A stretch of 64,000 nucleotides of DNA from CBDCVO01 sp965223085 (GTDB taxonomy: Bacteria; Pseudomonadota; Gammaproteobacteria; Ga0077536). The stretch covers positions 3,410,001-3,474,000 of the forward strand of contig OZ244981.1 in NCBI GenBank assembly GCA_965223085.1. The letters run 5' to 3'. Under the pieces are notes generated by a model, which saw only the letters and a program-made list of their open reading frames with translations, was not told where the DNA came from and ran no database searches. Shown piece after piece: positions 51,143-59,298 of the stretch; the first letter of the stretch is position 1, and each line of letters opens with the position of its first letter. A program made the translations under genes and the position numbers.

Positions 51143-51652
51143 CTAGTCGCTAGTGTCTTGATCCGGCAGCGGAACGACCGCGAAGATGCCCATGCCCGGG
51201 CTCGCCATGTGCGATATATGGCCTTTCCCTGCGGTGTCTTCGACCAGCAATACCTCACCGGGGCCGAAGCGGCGTTTCTCGCCATCGGAAGTTTGGAACT
51301 CCATGTGGCCCGCTAGAGGAATGATAAATTGGCGTCGCGGGGCTGGATGCCAATCACCCCCCTCCCAGCCAGCGGGCATTGAGACGAAGTGAAAACCTTC
51401 CGCGGCGATAACGCCCATGTCCGGAAACCAAACGGTCGGGATTTTTTTACCGTAGTCCTTATAGGTAAACGTAACAACCACGTCTTCGAAGTGTGTTTCC
51501 TCATCAGCGCCGGTATAGAGCCTAACGTAACGGTATAGGTCGGCACTCGCACTGCGCGGTTCTTGCCCGCTATGCGGCTCTTCAGCGAGGGCTAACAAGG
51601 AAAACAACGTCCCTGCACAGCAACACGACAGCCACCGCCAGGATTTTAACAT
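51143..51652 (-). CDS. Secreted cupin-domain protein
   Basis: 169 residues. ATG 51652 has GAGGAG about 9 nt upstream; the frame is open further into the upstream gene but without support. A signal peptide is evident (MLKSWRWLSCCCAGTLFSLL, then ALA). The mature part is a single cupin barrel: YGKKIPTVWFPDMGVIAAEG, PAPRRQFIIPLAGHMEFQTS (second part of motif 1, with one His-poor metal site) and FGPGEVLLVEDTAGKGHISH (motif 2, with G-H-x-S-H). It is encoded between a molybdenum hydroxylase and an acyl-CoA dehydrogenase, so it may handle a related periplasmic substrate. The family cannot assign a reaction. Confidence 0.82.
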   Translation of the reverse strand: MLKSWRWLSCCCAGTLFSLLALAEEPHSGQEPRSASADLYRYVRLYTGADEETHFEDVVVTFTYKDYGKKIPTVWFPDMGVIAAEGFHFVSMPAGWEGGDWHPAPRRQFIIPLAGHMEFQTSDGEKRRFGPGEVLLVEDTAGKGHISHMASPGMGIFAVVPLPDQDTSD

Positions 51653-51695
51653 CGTCGCATACTCCTCATAGTAGACGTCGTTGTGTCGGGTGCGC

Positions 51696-53843
51696 TTAAC
51701 CCGGCAAACGCAGTGGCAACGACCGTAGGCGAGTGCCCGTGGCGCGAAATACAGCATTGGCGATTGCCGGGGCAACTGGCGCCACGGCACATTCCCCAAC
51801 GCCGGCTGGGTGATCGCCGCTTTCAATGAAGTCGACCACCATGCGCGGTGTCTCGTCTATCCGCAAGACCGGAAAATCGTTAAAGTTGCTCTGCACTGTC
51901 GCACGATCAGCGATCGTGACCTCGCTTTTTAGCGCATCTGTCAGTCCCCATACGATGCAACTCTCAACCTGTGTCGCGGCGATGTCGGGATTGATGACCA
52001 TGCCCGGATCGACGACGCATACGATGCGATCGACTAGAATTTCACCGTTCACGACCCGCACGTCGGCGATCTGGCCGCAGACCGTACCCTTAATGACATC
52101 GATCGCAACTCCTTGAGACACCTCCGCCGCCGTGTTGCCCCAGTCGGCGAGTGTGGCGAGACGGTCGAGCACTTTACGAGGGCGCGAGTTCGCCCTCAGG
52201 CATTGGTGCCGAAATTCGACGGGGTCGGTGCGCGCCTGGAACGCCAACTCGTCCATGAAACTTTCCACGAAAAAGCCGTTGAAAGAATGCCCTACCGAGC
52301 GCCAAAAACTGACCGGGATACCCGGTTGCCACATGACTTGCTGCACGTCTTTCTCTAGGTAGCGATAGGGTGTGTCCAACGGTGTTTCGATGCTTTCGAT
52401 ATCATCCGCCATGGCCTGCTCGATAATCGCGGCAAACGCGTCTCCTTGGACCTCTGGCGGGAAGAGTCGCGCGCGAATGCCGTGCAGCAAAGTCTCGTGC
52501 AAACTCGGCGTGCAAATGCGATAACGCCAGTGTTTGACCTGCGCGCCATCGATTCGGGCACTCATGCGGCACTTGACCGCAGGTCGATACTTATCGTGAC
52601 GAATGTCGTCCTCGCGACTCCAGATCAATTTGATCGGCGCGCCCATTTTTTGTGATATCAACACTGCTTCGACGACTGCCTGGGGGTAGACGCGACGTCC
52701 GAAGCCACCGCCCGCATACGTGCTATGCACAATAACGCGCTCGGTACTTAGCTGCAGCGCGGCCGCAGCGGCTGAGCGCATGATATCCGGCGCTTGGGTC
52801 GCAACCCAGACATCGGCGCCGTCATCGGTGACGTTTGCGGTCGCATTCATCGGTTCCATGCAGGCGTGCGCTTGGAACGGCGCGGTGTATTCGGCGCTGA
52901 TGATCTGATTGCCTACCAATGGCCCGTCGGCCAAATCTTTCTCGTCCAGTAAACGGCTTTGCTCGTGGGCGATCGTGGTGCTGGATTCTTGCACCGATGC
53001 GTCAATGTCCCAGGCCACTTCAAGCAACGTGGCTGCCTGGCGTGCATGCCAATAGCTATCCGCGACGACTGCGACCCCGGATTCGATCGCAAAAACGTCG
53101 CTGACGCCGCGCGCCTTTTTTGCCGCTGCGGCGTCAAAGTGCTTGAGTTCGCCGTGAAAATGCGGCGAGCGTACTACCACGGCATGCAGGGCATTTGGTA
53201 GTTGTATGTCCAGGCCGAAACGTGCCGAGCCATCGACTTTCGACGCGCTATCCAGGCGGCGGTCAAATTTCCCGATGTAGGTGAATTCATGTCGCGGTTT
53301 GAGCGTTACGTTCGCCGGCAGCGGCAGCGCCGCCGCGCGTGCCACCAGGGCGCCGAGCGGGGCCCGTTTGCCTTTACCCTTCACGAACCCGTGCGCGAGC
53401 TGCAGTTCCTTAGGCTCAACGCCCCATTCGTCGGCCGCTGCTTGCAGCAGCAAGCTGCGTACCGTTGCCGCGGCTTCACGCAACGGCGTGTAGCAAGTAA
53501 TCATCGAGCTGCTGGCGTTGGTGATTTGCATCTCAAACTGCGGATTCAAGTAATCGGCATGCACCGCGGCAAACTCGGTGTGGATGCGAGAGGGCGCCAT
53601 GTTCATTTCTTCTGCGACTAAGGTTGTCAGACCGGTCAAAATGCCTTGCCCCATCTCACACTTGTGAATTTGCAAGACGACGCGATTGTTTGGCGTGACT
53701 TGCAAAAAAGCGTTGGGTTGCAACGCGCCGTCGACCGGGTGCGGATAAGTGCTTGGTTTTGCCGCCGCGATATTGAAACCGAACACGAGGCCGCTAGCGA
53801 GTCCGCCGCTGGCGATGAGCATTTCCCGTCGCGAGATAGTCAT
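51696..53843 (-). CDS. Molybdopterin-binding subunit of a xanthine-dehydrogenase-family hydroxylase (IorB-like)
   Basis: 715 residues. A twin-Arg-type leader (TISRREMLIASGGLASGLVF) suggests Tat export, as in isoquinoline 1-oxidoreductase beta subunits. Conserved molybdenum-cofactor segments include MEPMNATANVTDDGADVWVA, TQAPDIMRSAAAAALQL, TYAGGGFGRRVYPQAVVEAV, PVSFWRSVGHSFNGFFVESF and GVGECAVAPVAPAIANAVFR with the conserved Gly-Glu near the C-terminus. The reaction would be hydroxylation of a heteroaromatic ring or aldehyde oxidation with water as the oxygen source. ATGA overlap with the 2Fe-2S subunit gene. No FAD subunit or cytochrome c subunit is encoded here, so the electron acceptor is unclear. 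Confidence 0.9.
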   Translation of the reverse strand: MTISRREMLIASGGLASGLVFGFNIAAAKPSTYPHPVDGALQPNAFLQVTPNNRVVLQIHKCEMGQGILTGLTTLVAEEMNMAPSRIHTEFAAVHADYLNPQFEMQITNASSSMITCYTPLREAAATVRSLLLQAAADEWGVEPKELQLAHGFVKGKGKRAPLGALVARAAALPLPANVTLKPRHEFTYIGKFDRRLDSASKVDGSARFGLDIQLPNALHAVVVRSPHFHGELKHFDAAAAKKARGVSDVFAIESGVAVVADSYWHARQAATLLEVAWDIDASVQESSTTIAHEQSRLLDEKDLADGPLVGNQIISAEYTAPFQAHACMEPMNATANVTDDGADVWVATQAPDIMRSAAAAALQLSTERVIVHSTYAGGGFGRRVYPQAVVEAVLISQKMGAPIKLIWSREDDIRHDKYRPAVKCRMSARIDGAQVKHWRYRICTPSLHETLLHGIRARLFPPEVQGDAFAAIIEQAMADDIESIETPLDTPYRYLEKDVQQVMWQPGIPVSFWRSVGHSFNGFFVESFMDELAFQARTDPVEFRHQCLRANSRPRKVLDRLATLADWGNTAAEVSQGVAIDVIKGTVCGQIADVRVVNGEILVDRIVCVVDPGMVINPDIAATQVESCIVWGLTDALKSEVTIADRATVQSNFNDFPVLRIDETPRMVVDFIESGDHPAGVGECAVAPVAPAIANAVFRATGTRLRSLPLRLPG

Positions 53844-54322
53844 GTGTGTTGATCCCGCGAACGGGTTGCGCTCATATTCTTAGCCGCCGCGTGAATCGCC
53901 GCGCGAATTCTCTGATAAGTGCCGCAACGACACAGGTTACCTTGCATCGCGACATCGATGTCCGCGTCGCTAGGCTGGGGGTTGTTCGCCAGCAGCGCCG
54001 CGGCAGACATCAGTTGCCCCGACTGACAGTATCCGCATTGCGGCACGTTTTCCGCTTGCCACGCTTGCTGCAAAGGGTGATCGTTGTGGGGCGCTAAACC
54101 TTCAATCGTGGTGATAGATTTGCCGACGAGGTGTTGCACGCCAAGCAAGCAACTACGACTGGCGTGGCCATCGATATGCACGGTGCAAGCACCACAAGCG
54201 CCAATACCGCAGCCAAACTTAGTGCCGGTTAGCACCAAGGTTTCGCGTAATACCCACAGCAGTGGCGTGGCAGGATCGCCGTCGAATTGGATCGTGGTGC
54301 CGTTAACGGTGAGTTCGATCAT
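53840..54322 (-). CDS. (2Fe-2S) subunit of a xanthine-dehydrogenase-family hydroxylase (IorA-like)
   Basis: 160 residues. An N-terminal plant-ferredoxin-like domain (MIELTVNGTTIQFDGDPATP) has ligands in GCGIGACGACTVHIDG and a further Cys in SRSCLLGVQ. A C-terminal all-helical domain has the second cluster in PQCGYCQSGQLMSAAALLAN and GNLCRCGTYQRIRAAI. This is the small subunit pattern of IorAB/CoxS-type molybdenum hydroxylases. The frame extends to 54436 but the upstream part has no family match; ATG 54322 is right for the domain. It overlaps the large subunit gene by 4 nt and is divergent from the MFS gene. Confidence 0.93.
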   Translation of the reverse strand: MIELTVNGTTIQFDGDPATPLLWVLRETLVLTGTKFGCGIGACGACTVHIDGHASRSCLLGVQHLVGKSITTIEGLAPHNDHPLQQAWQAENVPQCGYCQSGQLMSAAALLANNPQPSDADIDVAMQGNLCRCGTYQRIRAAIHAAAKNMSATRSRDQHT

Positions 54323-54375
54323 AGGCGGCGTCTCTCCGGCTCGCGGTGTTACTGTATTCTCGCGATCCTTCCGGT

Positions 54376-55701
54376 ATGGTGTCAAACGTTTCTCAAGCAG
54401 CGCCGTATTACAGATCGACGCGACCCCAAACACCATCGAGCTTGCTCATTAACGAATTCAAACAAGGTTGGCGTGCGCTATGCGCTTGTATTTGCGGTAC
54501 CGCTTGCGGGATTTTGGCGATCACGTTCTTTACCCAAGGATTGTTTGTCGCCCCAGTAACGAGTGAGTTCGGCTGGCGGCGCGCAGATTTTTTTCTGGGA
54601 TTCACGGTGATGCAGTTATGCGGTCTCATCACCGCACCCGCGATCGGCAGCCTCGTCGACAAAATTGGGCCACGCAGCGTCGCGATAGTTGGACTTTGCG
54701 GTCACGCGCTAATGTATTGTGCGTTGGCATTCAACAACGGGTCGCGAACACTGTGGTTGGTGAGTTTCGCGGGTCTCGCCGTCTGTGCGGCCGGTACTTT
54801 GCCGATAACCTGGACCACCGTGGTGAATAGCTGGTTTATCGCCAATCGCGGGCTCGCGATTGGCCTGACAATGGCGGGCACTGGACTCGCGGCCCTGCTC
54901 GCTCCACCGTATGTCGAATTTTTGTTGCAACACTATGGTTGGCGGGAGGCGTATATCGGACTCGGCGGCACCGCATTGGCAGTGTCTTTGCCCGTCGTGT
55001 GGCGACTCTTTCAGCTCCGCCCGCCAGCAGTTGAACGCAACGATAGCAATGAGGCGCGGCGCATGCAGGGCTGGGGTCTAAGTCGCCCGCAGGCCTTGAA
55101 ATCCTATCGATTCTGGGCCTTGGGTTTCGCTTTGCTGATCGTGACGCTCGCGTTGATCGGCATCATCCCCAATTTCGTACCCATGCTGGTCGACGCCGGC
55201 ATGTCACCACAGCGCGCGGCGCAGATAGCGAGTTCAATGGGCATTGCGGTCATCATCGGACGACTGCTGGCGGGTGCCTTGGTCGACCGTATCTGGGCAC
55301 CGGGGGTTGCCGCCCTGTTTTTTTTGCTTCCCCTTGGCGCCATGCTCATATTGGCGTATTTGCCGCTCACACCCGCAGCCGCGGTGCTCGTGGCGATCTG
55401 CTTTGGACTCGCCGCTGGCGCCGAGCTCGATCTGCTCGCGTTCTTGACCAGCCGTTATTTTGGGGTGCGTCACTACGGCGCCGTGTTTGGTGGTGTCTAC
55501 GCATTTTTCACCATGGGTTCTGGGCTCGCGCCACTGCTCTATGCTCGATCATTCGACTTATTGGGTAGCTACCGGCCGCTTCTGCCGTTGGCGGCGGGTG
55601 CCGTGGGTATCGCCATCCTATTGCTGTTGAGTTTGGGCAAGTATCCTTGCGCGGTGAGCGTGGCCGCGGGCTCGCCCTCGAGAGCGCGACGAGATCCCTA
55701 G
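54376..55701 (+). CDS. Major facilitator superfamily transporter
   Basis: 441 residues with twelve predicted membrane helices. Signature loops include GSLVDKIGPRSVAIVGLCGH between helices 2 and 3 (the G-x-x-x-D-R/K-x-G MFS motif) and GRLLAGALVDRIWAPGVAAL in the second half. GFTVMQLCGLITAPAIG and the WTTVVNSWFIANRGLAIGLT segment (N-x-W-F-x-x-R-G-x-A) resemble the oxalate/formate and monocarboxylate antiporter group, so an organic acid is a sensible substrate guess. ATG 54376 is chosen; an in-frame extension to 54346 lacks support. The C-terminal 15 residues are basic. Divergent from iorA, so possibly co-regulated with the hydroxylase. Confidence 0.87.
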   Translation: MVSNVSQAAPYYRSTRPQTPSSLLINEFKQGWRALCACICGTACGILAITFFTQGLFVAPVTSEFGWRRADFFLGFTVMQLCGLITAPAIGSLVDKIGPRSVAIVGLCGHALMYCALAFNNGSRTLWLVSFAGLAVCAAGTLPITWTTVVNSWFIANRGLAIGLTMAGTGLAALLAPPYVEFLLQHYGWREAYIGLGGTALAVSLPVVWRLFQLRPPAVERNDSNEARRMQGWGLSRPQALKSYRFWALGFALLIVTLALIGIIPNFVPMLVDAGMSPQRAAQIASSMGIAVIIGRLLAGALVDRIWAPGVAALFFLLPLGAMLILAYLPLTPAAAVLVAICFGLAAGAELDLLAFLTSRYFGVRHYGAVFGGVYAFFTMGSGLAPLLYARSFDLLGSYRPLLPLAAGAVGIAILLLLSLGKYPCAVSVAAGSPSRARRDP

Positions 55702-55864
55702 TTCATTGCGGTTCCAGTCCCGGCGATGTTGCCATTGTTGCCATTGAGGGGGTGGTAGCAACGCGTATCAACGGCGCTCCTTTTGCTGCGCGGCGTACGC
55801 CGCGGTTTAGACTACCCTTCCTAGGCGCAATGCTTATGCCGAACGGAGAATCACCATCGCCGCA

Positions 55865-56248
55865 TTGAAAACGAGGCCGAGGAAGTTAAGCGTGACGGCG
55901 TTCTTAGCTGGGATCGACGACCAAGACGGGCGCCAGGACGCGCGACGAATTGCGCGGCTGTGTCGCAAGATCTCCGGGAGACGACCGCAGATGTGGGGCG
56001 CAAGTATCGTCGGCTATGGCGTCTATCATTACCAATATGCTAGCGGTCGCGAGGGCGATTATTTCCGTCTGGGTTTTGCGCCGCGCAAACGGAATTGCGT
56101 GATCTATTTTATGTCCGGCTACAAAAATTACCACGTCTTGTTGAAGAAACTGGGTAAGCATAAGCTGGGCAAGTCGTGTCTTTACATTACCCGCCTCGAG
56201 TACGTCGATTTCGCGGTGCTTGAAGAAATAATGCGGCGCGCATGGTAA
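55865..56248 (+). CDS. DUF1801 (YdhG-like) domain protein
   Basis: 127 residues. The DUF1801 fold is suggested by SVTAFLAGIDDQDGRQDARR (E/D-R-R-x-D-A-R-x-L-x start), SGRRPQMWGASIVGYGVYHY (the conserved P-x-M-W-G-x-x-x-x-G-Y-G-x-Y), RLGFAPRKRNCVIYFMSGYK and GKHKLGKSCLYITRLEYVD. Such proteins are small, cytoplasmic and functionally uncharacterised. TTG start; no ATG near the family N-terminus. It stands alone after the MFS gene (163-bp gap) and converges with the NTF2-like gene. Confidence 0.82.
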   Translation: MKTRPRKLSVTAFLAGIDDQDGRQDARRIARLCRKISGRRPQMWGASIVGYGVYHYQYASGREGDYFRLGFAPRKRNCVIYFMSGYKNYHVLLKKLGKHKLGKSCLYITRLEYVDFAVLEEIMRRAW

Positions 56249-56302
56249 GACATGCTGGCGAAGTATCCTGAACGGTAGGGTGCGGATAAACTTCAACAGA
56301 TC

Positions 56303-56728
56303 CTAGAACGCGTTATCGAGACGTAGTAATTTGTGCTGAATTCGCCAGGTCCCCTGGTCGTTCACCATCTCGTCGTGATAGGTCCCGGTGCAAACGAGGC
56401 GGGCGGCGCCATTCTCGACTGCAGTAAGCGTCAAAAACGAATCGACACGGGCGCGCTGCGCGTCGAGCTTGCGGAAAACGACGTTACCGATGCTATGACG
56501 TCGTTGGTCGGTTTGCGAGTGCATAACACCCGCCATCCAGTCGACGATCGCCTCGCGTCCTTCGTAAGGTCCCCATCCATCGGTGCCGGCCAGCGCTACG
56601 AGCATCGCACCATCGCTAGTGAAGCACTCCGCAAGCGCGCCTAAGTCGCGCGTATCGTAAGCCCACGCGTAGCGGTTCAGCGTTTCGAGGATCAGCAAGC
56701 GTTCGGTCGTATAAGGTGTCGCAGGCAT
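56303..56728 (-). CDS. SnoaL-like (NTF2-fold) protein
   Basis: 141 residues. A cone-shaped NTF2 fold is indicated by ILETLNRYAWAYDTRDLGAL, the A-E-C-F-T-x-D-G strand, GREAIVDWMAGVMHSQTDQR, RHSIGNVVFRKLDAQRARVD and the terminal YHDEMVNDQGTWRIQHKLLR. Members close to this pattern include hydratases, isomerases and dehydratases of steroid and aromatic pathways as well as non-enzymes. The nearby acyl-CoA ligase, hydratases and retro-aldolase-like gene make a catabolic role likely. ATG 56728 begins MPATPYTTERLLI. It is divergent from the ligase gene. Confidence 0.82.
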   Translation of the reverse strand: MPATPYTTERLLILETLNRYAWAYDTRDLGALAECFTSDGAMLVALAGTDGWGPYEGREAIVDWMAGVMHSQTDQRRHSIGNVVFRKLDAQRARVDSFLTLTAVENGAARLVCTGTYHDEMVNDQGTWRIQHKLLRLDNAF

Positions 56729-56849
56729 GGTATGTCCTCAATCGTGTCACCAACACAAGCTGCAGTGTAGGTTAGCATAGCGCAGAGAGTTTGCTGCTCG
56801 CAGCTAATAGTACCATCATAGTCTCACTGCTAGCTTAGGGGCGTGGGTT

Positions 56850-58403
56850 TTGAATATCGGCTTTATCCCAGCAAAAATAGCTGCTCTGGCGCCAAATCGC
56901 TGCGCCATTGTCGATGTGCCAAATGAGTGTCGCGTGAGCTGGGCAGAGCTCGACGAGGGCGTGCGACGTCTGACTAACGGGTTGTTTGCCGGCGGTGTTA
57001 TGCCGGGTGATCGGGTGGCCATTCTCGCTAAAAACTGCACCGAGTACATGCAGCTCTACTACGCTGCGGGGCGCGGTGGATTCATCGCCCAGCCACTCAA
57101 TTGGCGCTTGAGTGCGGCCGAACTCGCCCGCATTGTAGTCGACGGCGAGCCGGCGGCGATTATTACCAGTAGCGAATTTCGGGCCGTTCGTGATGACTTA
57201 CAGCGTCTTGTCGATGTGCCGCGATGGTATGATTTTGGCGCTGACAGCGACGGTAGTCATGCAGCTCTGCTCGCTGGCGCTAACCCGGAAGAACCCGCGG
57301 GATCGGACGGCCGTGGTAACGATGATCCGTTGTTGATACTTTATACGGGAGGTACAACGGGAGAATCGAAAGGGGCCTTGCATTCCCATAAAAGCATATA
57401 CATGGGCATGCTCAATCAAACCGTCGCAGAGCGCATTGTACCGCGTGATGTGTACATGTTGACGGGACAAATGTTCCATATTCCCGTTGCGCTCGCTATG
57501 AACTACATGGCCCACGGGTGCCCTTTAGTGTTGATTAATTTCGAAGCTCGCACTGCGCTGGAAGTTATCGAAGCGGAGCGTGTGTCTGCGTTCCTCGGCA
57601 TTACCACGATGTTAAATTGGATGATGGCGGTGGAAGGGTTTGAGCGCTTTGATTTAAGCAGTTTACGGAACATTCAGTACGGTGGTGGCCCAATGCCTGC
57701 GACGGTGGTACAAAGCGCGCTGGCGTCGTTTCCGTGCACGCTTATTCAAGGTTATGGGCAGACCGAGGGCATGACGATGTCGTTCTTATCGCAAGAAGAC
57801 CACCTCAATGCCATCAATGGGATCCATCCCGAACGCTTGAATTCTTGTGGCCGCGAAGGGTTTGTCACGGCGTTGCAAATCGTCGACGAACAAGGCCAGC
57901 CGGTACCCCGCGACGGGTGCACCGCCGGTGAAATACGTGTGCGTTCAGAAGCGAACATGTTAGCTTATTGGCGCCGACCGGAAATTACCGCGCAAACCTT
58001 ACGGGATGGGTGGATGTGGACGGGGGATATTGCCGCGTGGGATCAAGACGGCTACGTGTTCATCGTCGATCGGGCCAAAGACATGATTATTTCCGGCGGT
58101 GAGAATATCTATTCGACACAGGTGGAAGCGGCAATTCATCGCCACGAAGCGGTGCTCGAAGCGGCTGTCATCGGGGTGCCGGACGAGGAGTGGGGGGAGT
58201 TGGTGAAGGCGATAGTTGTGCTCAAACCCGGCCAACACGCGAGTGCGCAGGATATTATTGACAGCGCGCGCGAACATCTCGCCTCTTATCAAAAACCCCG
58301 TTCCGTGGAATTCGTAGACGCCCTACCAAAAGCCCCAACGGGTAAAATTCTCAAACGAGAATTACGCAAGGCGTTTTGGCGGGATCGCGATCGACAAGTT
58401 TGA
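56850..58403 (+). CDS. Acyl-CoA synthetase (AMP-forming ligase)
   Basis: 517 residues, ANL superfamily. The P-loop is LILYTGGTTGESKGALHSHK, then MPATVVQSALASFPCTLIQG, YGQTEGMTMSFLSQEDHL (A5), MWTGDIAAWDQDGYVFIVDR (A7), RAKDMIISGGENIYSTQVEA (A8) and LPKAPTGKILKRELRKAFW with the catalytic Lys. The enzyme would activate a carboxylic acid as its CoA thioester. TTG start, with no ATG near the family N-terminus. It heads a five-gene unit with two hydratase-like proteins, a thiolase-fold protein and a DUF35 protein, all overlapping or nearly so. Substrate is not readable; a bulky, branched or cyclic acid fits the neighbours. Confidence 0.92.
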   Translation: MNIGFIPAKIAALAPNRCAIVDVPNECRVSWAELDEGVRRLTNGLFAGGVMPGDRVAILAKNCTEYMQLYYAAGRGGFIAQPLNWRLSAAELARIVVDGEPAAIITSSEFRAVRDDLQRLVDVPRWYDFGADSDGSHAALLAGANPEEPAGSDGRGNDDPLLILYTGGTTGESKGALHSHKSIYMGMLNQTVAERIVPRDVYMLTGQMFHIPVALAMNYMAHGCPLVLINFEARTALEVIEAERVSAFLGITTMLNWMMAVEGFERFDLSSLRNIQYGGGPMPATVVQSALASFPCTLIQGYGQTEGMTMSFLSQEDHLNAINGIHPERLNSCGREGFVTALQIVDEQGQPVPRDGCTAGEIRVRSEANMLAYWRRPEITAQTLRDGWMWTGDIAAWDQDGYVFIVDRAKDMIISGGENIYSTQVEAAIHRHEAVLEAAVIGVPDEEWGELVKAIVVLKPGQHASAQDIIDSAREHLASYQKPRSVEFVDALPKAPTGKILKRELRKAFWRDRDRQV

Positions 58404-58414
58404 GCGAGCTGCAG

Positions 58415-58870
58415 ATGACATCGGTATTGACTACAGAGATCCTGTCACACATCGGTAACACCGATACACCAAGGCGAGAAATTGCTACTCGGCGGGATAT
58501 TCGCAAATACGCTGTCGCTACCGGGCAGACACTCGAAAAATATCTCGCTGGAAATGAAGCGCCACCGCTGTTTCATGTCACTTTGTTTTGGCCAGTTGTC
58601 GGGCTCGATGAGCTTTCCCCGGATGGCGTGTTCGTCGACAAACTGTTACCGACGCTGCCGTTTGCGCGGGCGATGGCTGGGGGGCTCGATATCGACTATT
58701 ACCGACCAATTAAGGCGGGCGATGTATTGCTTGCTCAGCGTCGCCTCGAGAATATTTTCGAGAAACAAGGCCGGCAAGGAACGTTGATTTTCTATGAGAT
58801 TATTATGGATGTGAAAACGGAAAGCGGCGAACCCGTGTTAACGGAAAAAACGACGCGCATCATGCGATGA
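58415..58870 (+). CDS. MaoC-like dehydratase, N-terminal type (FAS1-like hotdog)
   Basis: 151 residues. ATG 58415 starts MTSVLTTEILSHIG; a TTG at 58400 that overlaps the ligase stop (TTGA) is an alternative. A single hotdog fold is shown by TRRDIRKYAVATGQ, PPLFHVTLFWPVVGLDELSP, AMAGGLDIDYYRPIKAGDVL and GRQGTLIFYEIIMDVKTESG. The domain corresponds to the N-terminal half of mesaconyl-CoA-hydratase/HTD2-type double-hotdog proteins, which usually lacks the catalytic His/Asp and needs a MaoC partner. That partner is the next gene, which overlaps by 4 nt (ATGA). Confidence 0.85.
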   Translation: MTSVLTTEILSHIGNTDTPRREIATRRDIRKYAVATGQTLEKYLAGNEAPPLFHVTLFWPVVGLDELSPDGVFVDKLLPTLPFARAMAGGLDIDYYRPIKAGDVLLAQRRLENIFEKQGRQGTLIFYEIIMDVKTESGEPVLTEKTTRIMR

Positions 58871-59298
58871 AATCGAAGTCAGATCTGCACCGTCTTCGCG
58901 TTGGTGACGAAATAGTCGGGCGCACCTACGACTGCGATAATGTCCAGTTGATGTTGTATAACGCGGCATTGTGGAACGGCCATCGTATTCACTATGATCA
59001 CCCTTACGCGACAGAAGAAGAAGGCTATCCGGGGCTCGTGATCGCAGGGCCATTGATCGGTGACTGGTTAACGCAGTGCTTAATGGAGTGGCTGGGCGAG
59101 AACGGCACACTGTTACGCTTGCATTACTCGAATCGTCGCGCCTCTTATGTGGGCGACGCGTTGACCACAGGCGGCAAAATTACGGCGCTCGACACTGGTA
59201 CTGGTGAAGTCGAAATCGACTTGTTCGTGAAAAATGTGCGAGAGGAAGTCGTGGCGCCGGGCTCCGCGACCGTTCGTTTCTTGCCCACCGAACCGTGA
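58867..59298 (+). CDS. MaoC-like enoyl-CoA hydratase/dehydratase, catalytic half
   Basis: 143 residues. The hydratase motif is LYNAALWNGHRIHYDHPYAT, which carries the catalytic N-G/S-H-R-I-H-Y-D block of FAS-like MaoC proteins, followed by EEGYPGLVIAGPLIGDWLTQ. A second strand pair ends RASYVGDALTTGGKITAL. With the preceding protein it would make a heterodimeric enoyl-CoA hydratase, like ChsH1-ChsH2 in steroid side-chain breakdown. Stop and start overlap with the thiolase-fold gene (GTGA), so all three polypeptides are made together. Confidence 0.88.
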   Translation: MKSKSDLHRLRVGDEIVGRTYDCDNVQLMLYNAALWNGHRIHYDHPYATEEEGYPGLVIAGPLIGDWLTQCLMEWLGENGTLLRLHYSNRRASYVGDALTTGGKITALDTGTGEVEIDLFVKNVREEVVAPGSATVRFLPTEP

